Positions 13,315-13,826 of a stretch of DNA of 13,826 nucleotides are shown here, one piece after another. Numbering within the stretch: the stretch's first letter is position 1; each line of letters opens with the position of its first letter. Source of the stretch: Desulfobacteraceae bacterium. GTDB lineage: Bacteria; Desulfobacterota; Desulfobacteria; Desulfobacterales; Desulfobacteraceae. A program made the translations under genes and the position numbers. The notes under the pieces were generated by a model. That model saw nothing but the letters and a program-made list of their open reading frames with translations, did not search any database and was not told the origin of the DNA. Where the stretch lies: positions 1 through 13,826 of the forward strand of contig JAFLJU010000096.1 in assembly GCA_022712835.1 (NCBI GenBank), in the 5' to 3' direction.

Positions 13315-13826
13315 ATGAAAAATATTCTGGTTGCGATCATATTGTTTTTGTGTTGGGTCGGTTCTGCGTGGGGCTTAAATCAGGAACAGACCGTTGACTC
13401 TGTGGAGCCAGGTAATAGCTCTTACGGGGTGCAGGCAAAAATTTTCAGACAAAGCATTCCCTCCATTGCAGATCAATTTATCGGAATTCCCTATGAACTG
13501 GGCGGAAACCCCCAAATATCCGGGACATCTGACAATTCCTATCTTTTCTTTTCCATTTACACATTGGCAGCACAAAAAGCGGGATTGTCCTATGGTGAAT
13601 ATCTTCCCATGGCTTACTTGCTAGACAACACCCGAGAAGTGGACAAAAATGATTTACGAAATGGGGATCTCATCGTTCTGAATAACAACCACGCCGCCAT
13701 GATTTATTGGATTGATGAATCCGGGAAGATGTATTTTATCTATGCCTCGGGAAAGCGGCAGAAAATTATTGCCTTTAACAGTGAAAATCCCGTATTTGAC
13801 ATCTACTGGCTGGAAAATCTCAAAGG
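13315..13826 (+). CDS. Secreted NlpC/P60-like protein lacking the catalytic cysteine, cut by right edge
   Basis: From ATG 13315 the frame stays open to the window end (170 full codons). Residues 1-20 form a signal peptide: a lysine, then a hydrophobic core, ending GSAWG. The rest resembles the NlpC/P60 peptidoglycan hydrolase fold: IADQFIGIPYELGGNPQ (51-67), a short helix start, VDKNDLRNGDLIVLN (109-123) and NNHAAMIYWID (124-134). In active members the helix begins Asp-Cys-Ser; here the matching place is Asp73-Asn74-Ser75, so the nucleophile is replaced. His126 is kept. The protein may therefore bind rather than cut wall peptides, or belong to a variant family. The end of the domain lies outside the window. 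It is transcribed away from the CBM9-like gene. Fold assignment is by eye. Confidence 0.72.
   Translation, partial: MKNILVAIILFLCWVGSAWGLNQEQTVDSVEPGNSSYGVQAKIFRQSIPSIADQFIGIPYELGGNPQISGTSDNSYLFFSIYTLAAQKAGLSYGEYLPMAYLLDNTREVDKNDLRNGDLIVLNNNHAAMIYWIDESGKMYFIYASGKRQKIIAFNSENPVFDIYWLENLK

Overview
The window looks like chromosomal DNA of a moderately AT-rich Gram-negative bacterium. The gene set suggests a member of the Desulfobacterota, probably near Desulfobacter or Desulfobacula: an adventurous nuclease-helicase, a sigma-54 response regulator, and a chemotaxis operon with an HDOD gene between cheD and cheB. This placement is inferred from gene content and protein style, not from a marker gene. 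There are no rRNA or tRNA genes, insertion sequences or CRISPR arrays.

Left part (1-3238, minus strand): a YitT-type membrane protein runs off the left edge. Next to it lies a large Rad3/XPD-type DNA helicase with an Fe-S cluster motif and a PD-(D/E)XK-like nuclease domain at its N terminus. A divergent intergenic region (3239-3521) with a near-perfect palindrome separates this from the plus-strand genes.

Centre (3522-12296, plus strand): an NtrC-type sigma-54 activator comes first. Just after its stop codon are two tandem 17-bp-spaced TGTC...GCGAC sites, and about 170 bp further on is a strong -24/-12 promoter (TTGGCAC-N5-TTGTA). That promoter faces a chemotaxis operon: a small pseudo-receiver-like protein, cheW, cheA, cheD, an HDOD gene, a decayed cheY/cheC-like remnant, cheB and cheR. 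The simplest reading is that the activator switches on the operon through these sites. CheA is the kinase, CheW couples it to receptors encoded elsewhere, and CheR, CheB and CheD modify the receptors. No methyl-accepting receptor and no intact CheY is encoded here, so output must pass through a CheY elsewhere or through another partner. CheA is unusual: it has a long helical N-terminal extension, a canonical Hpt domain, and a pair of GspE-N/MshEN-like repeats where a P2 domain would be expected.

Right part (12297-13826): a minus-strand gene for a carbohydrate-binding family 9-like domain protein converges on cheR. Divergent from it is a secreted NlpC/P60-like protein, cut by the right edge, whose catalytic cysteine position reads as asparagine.
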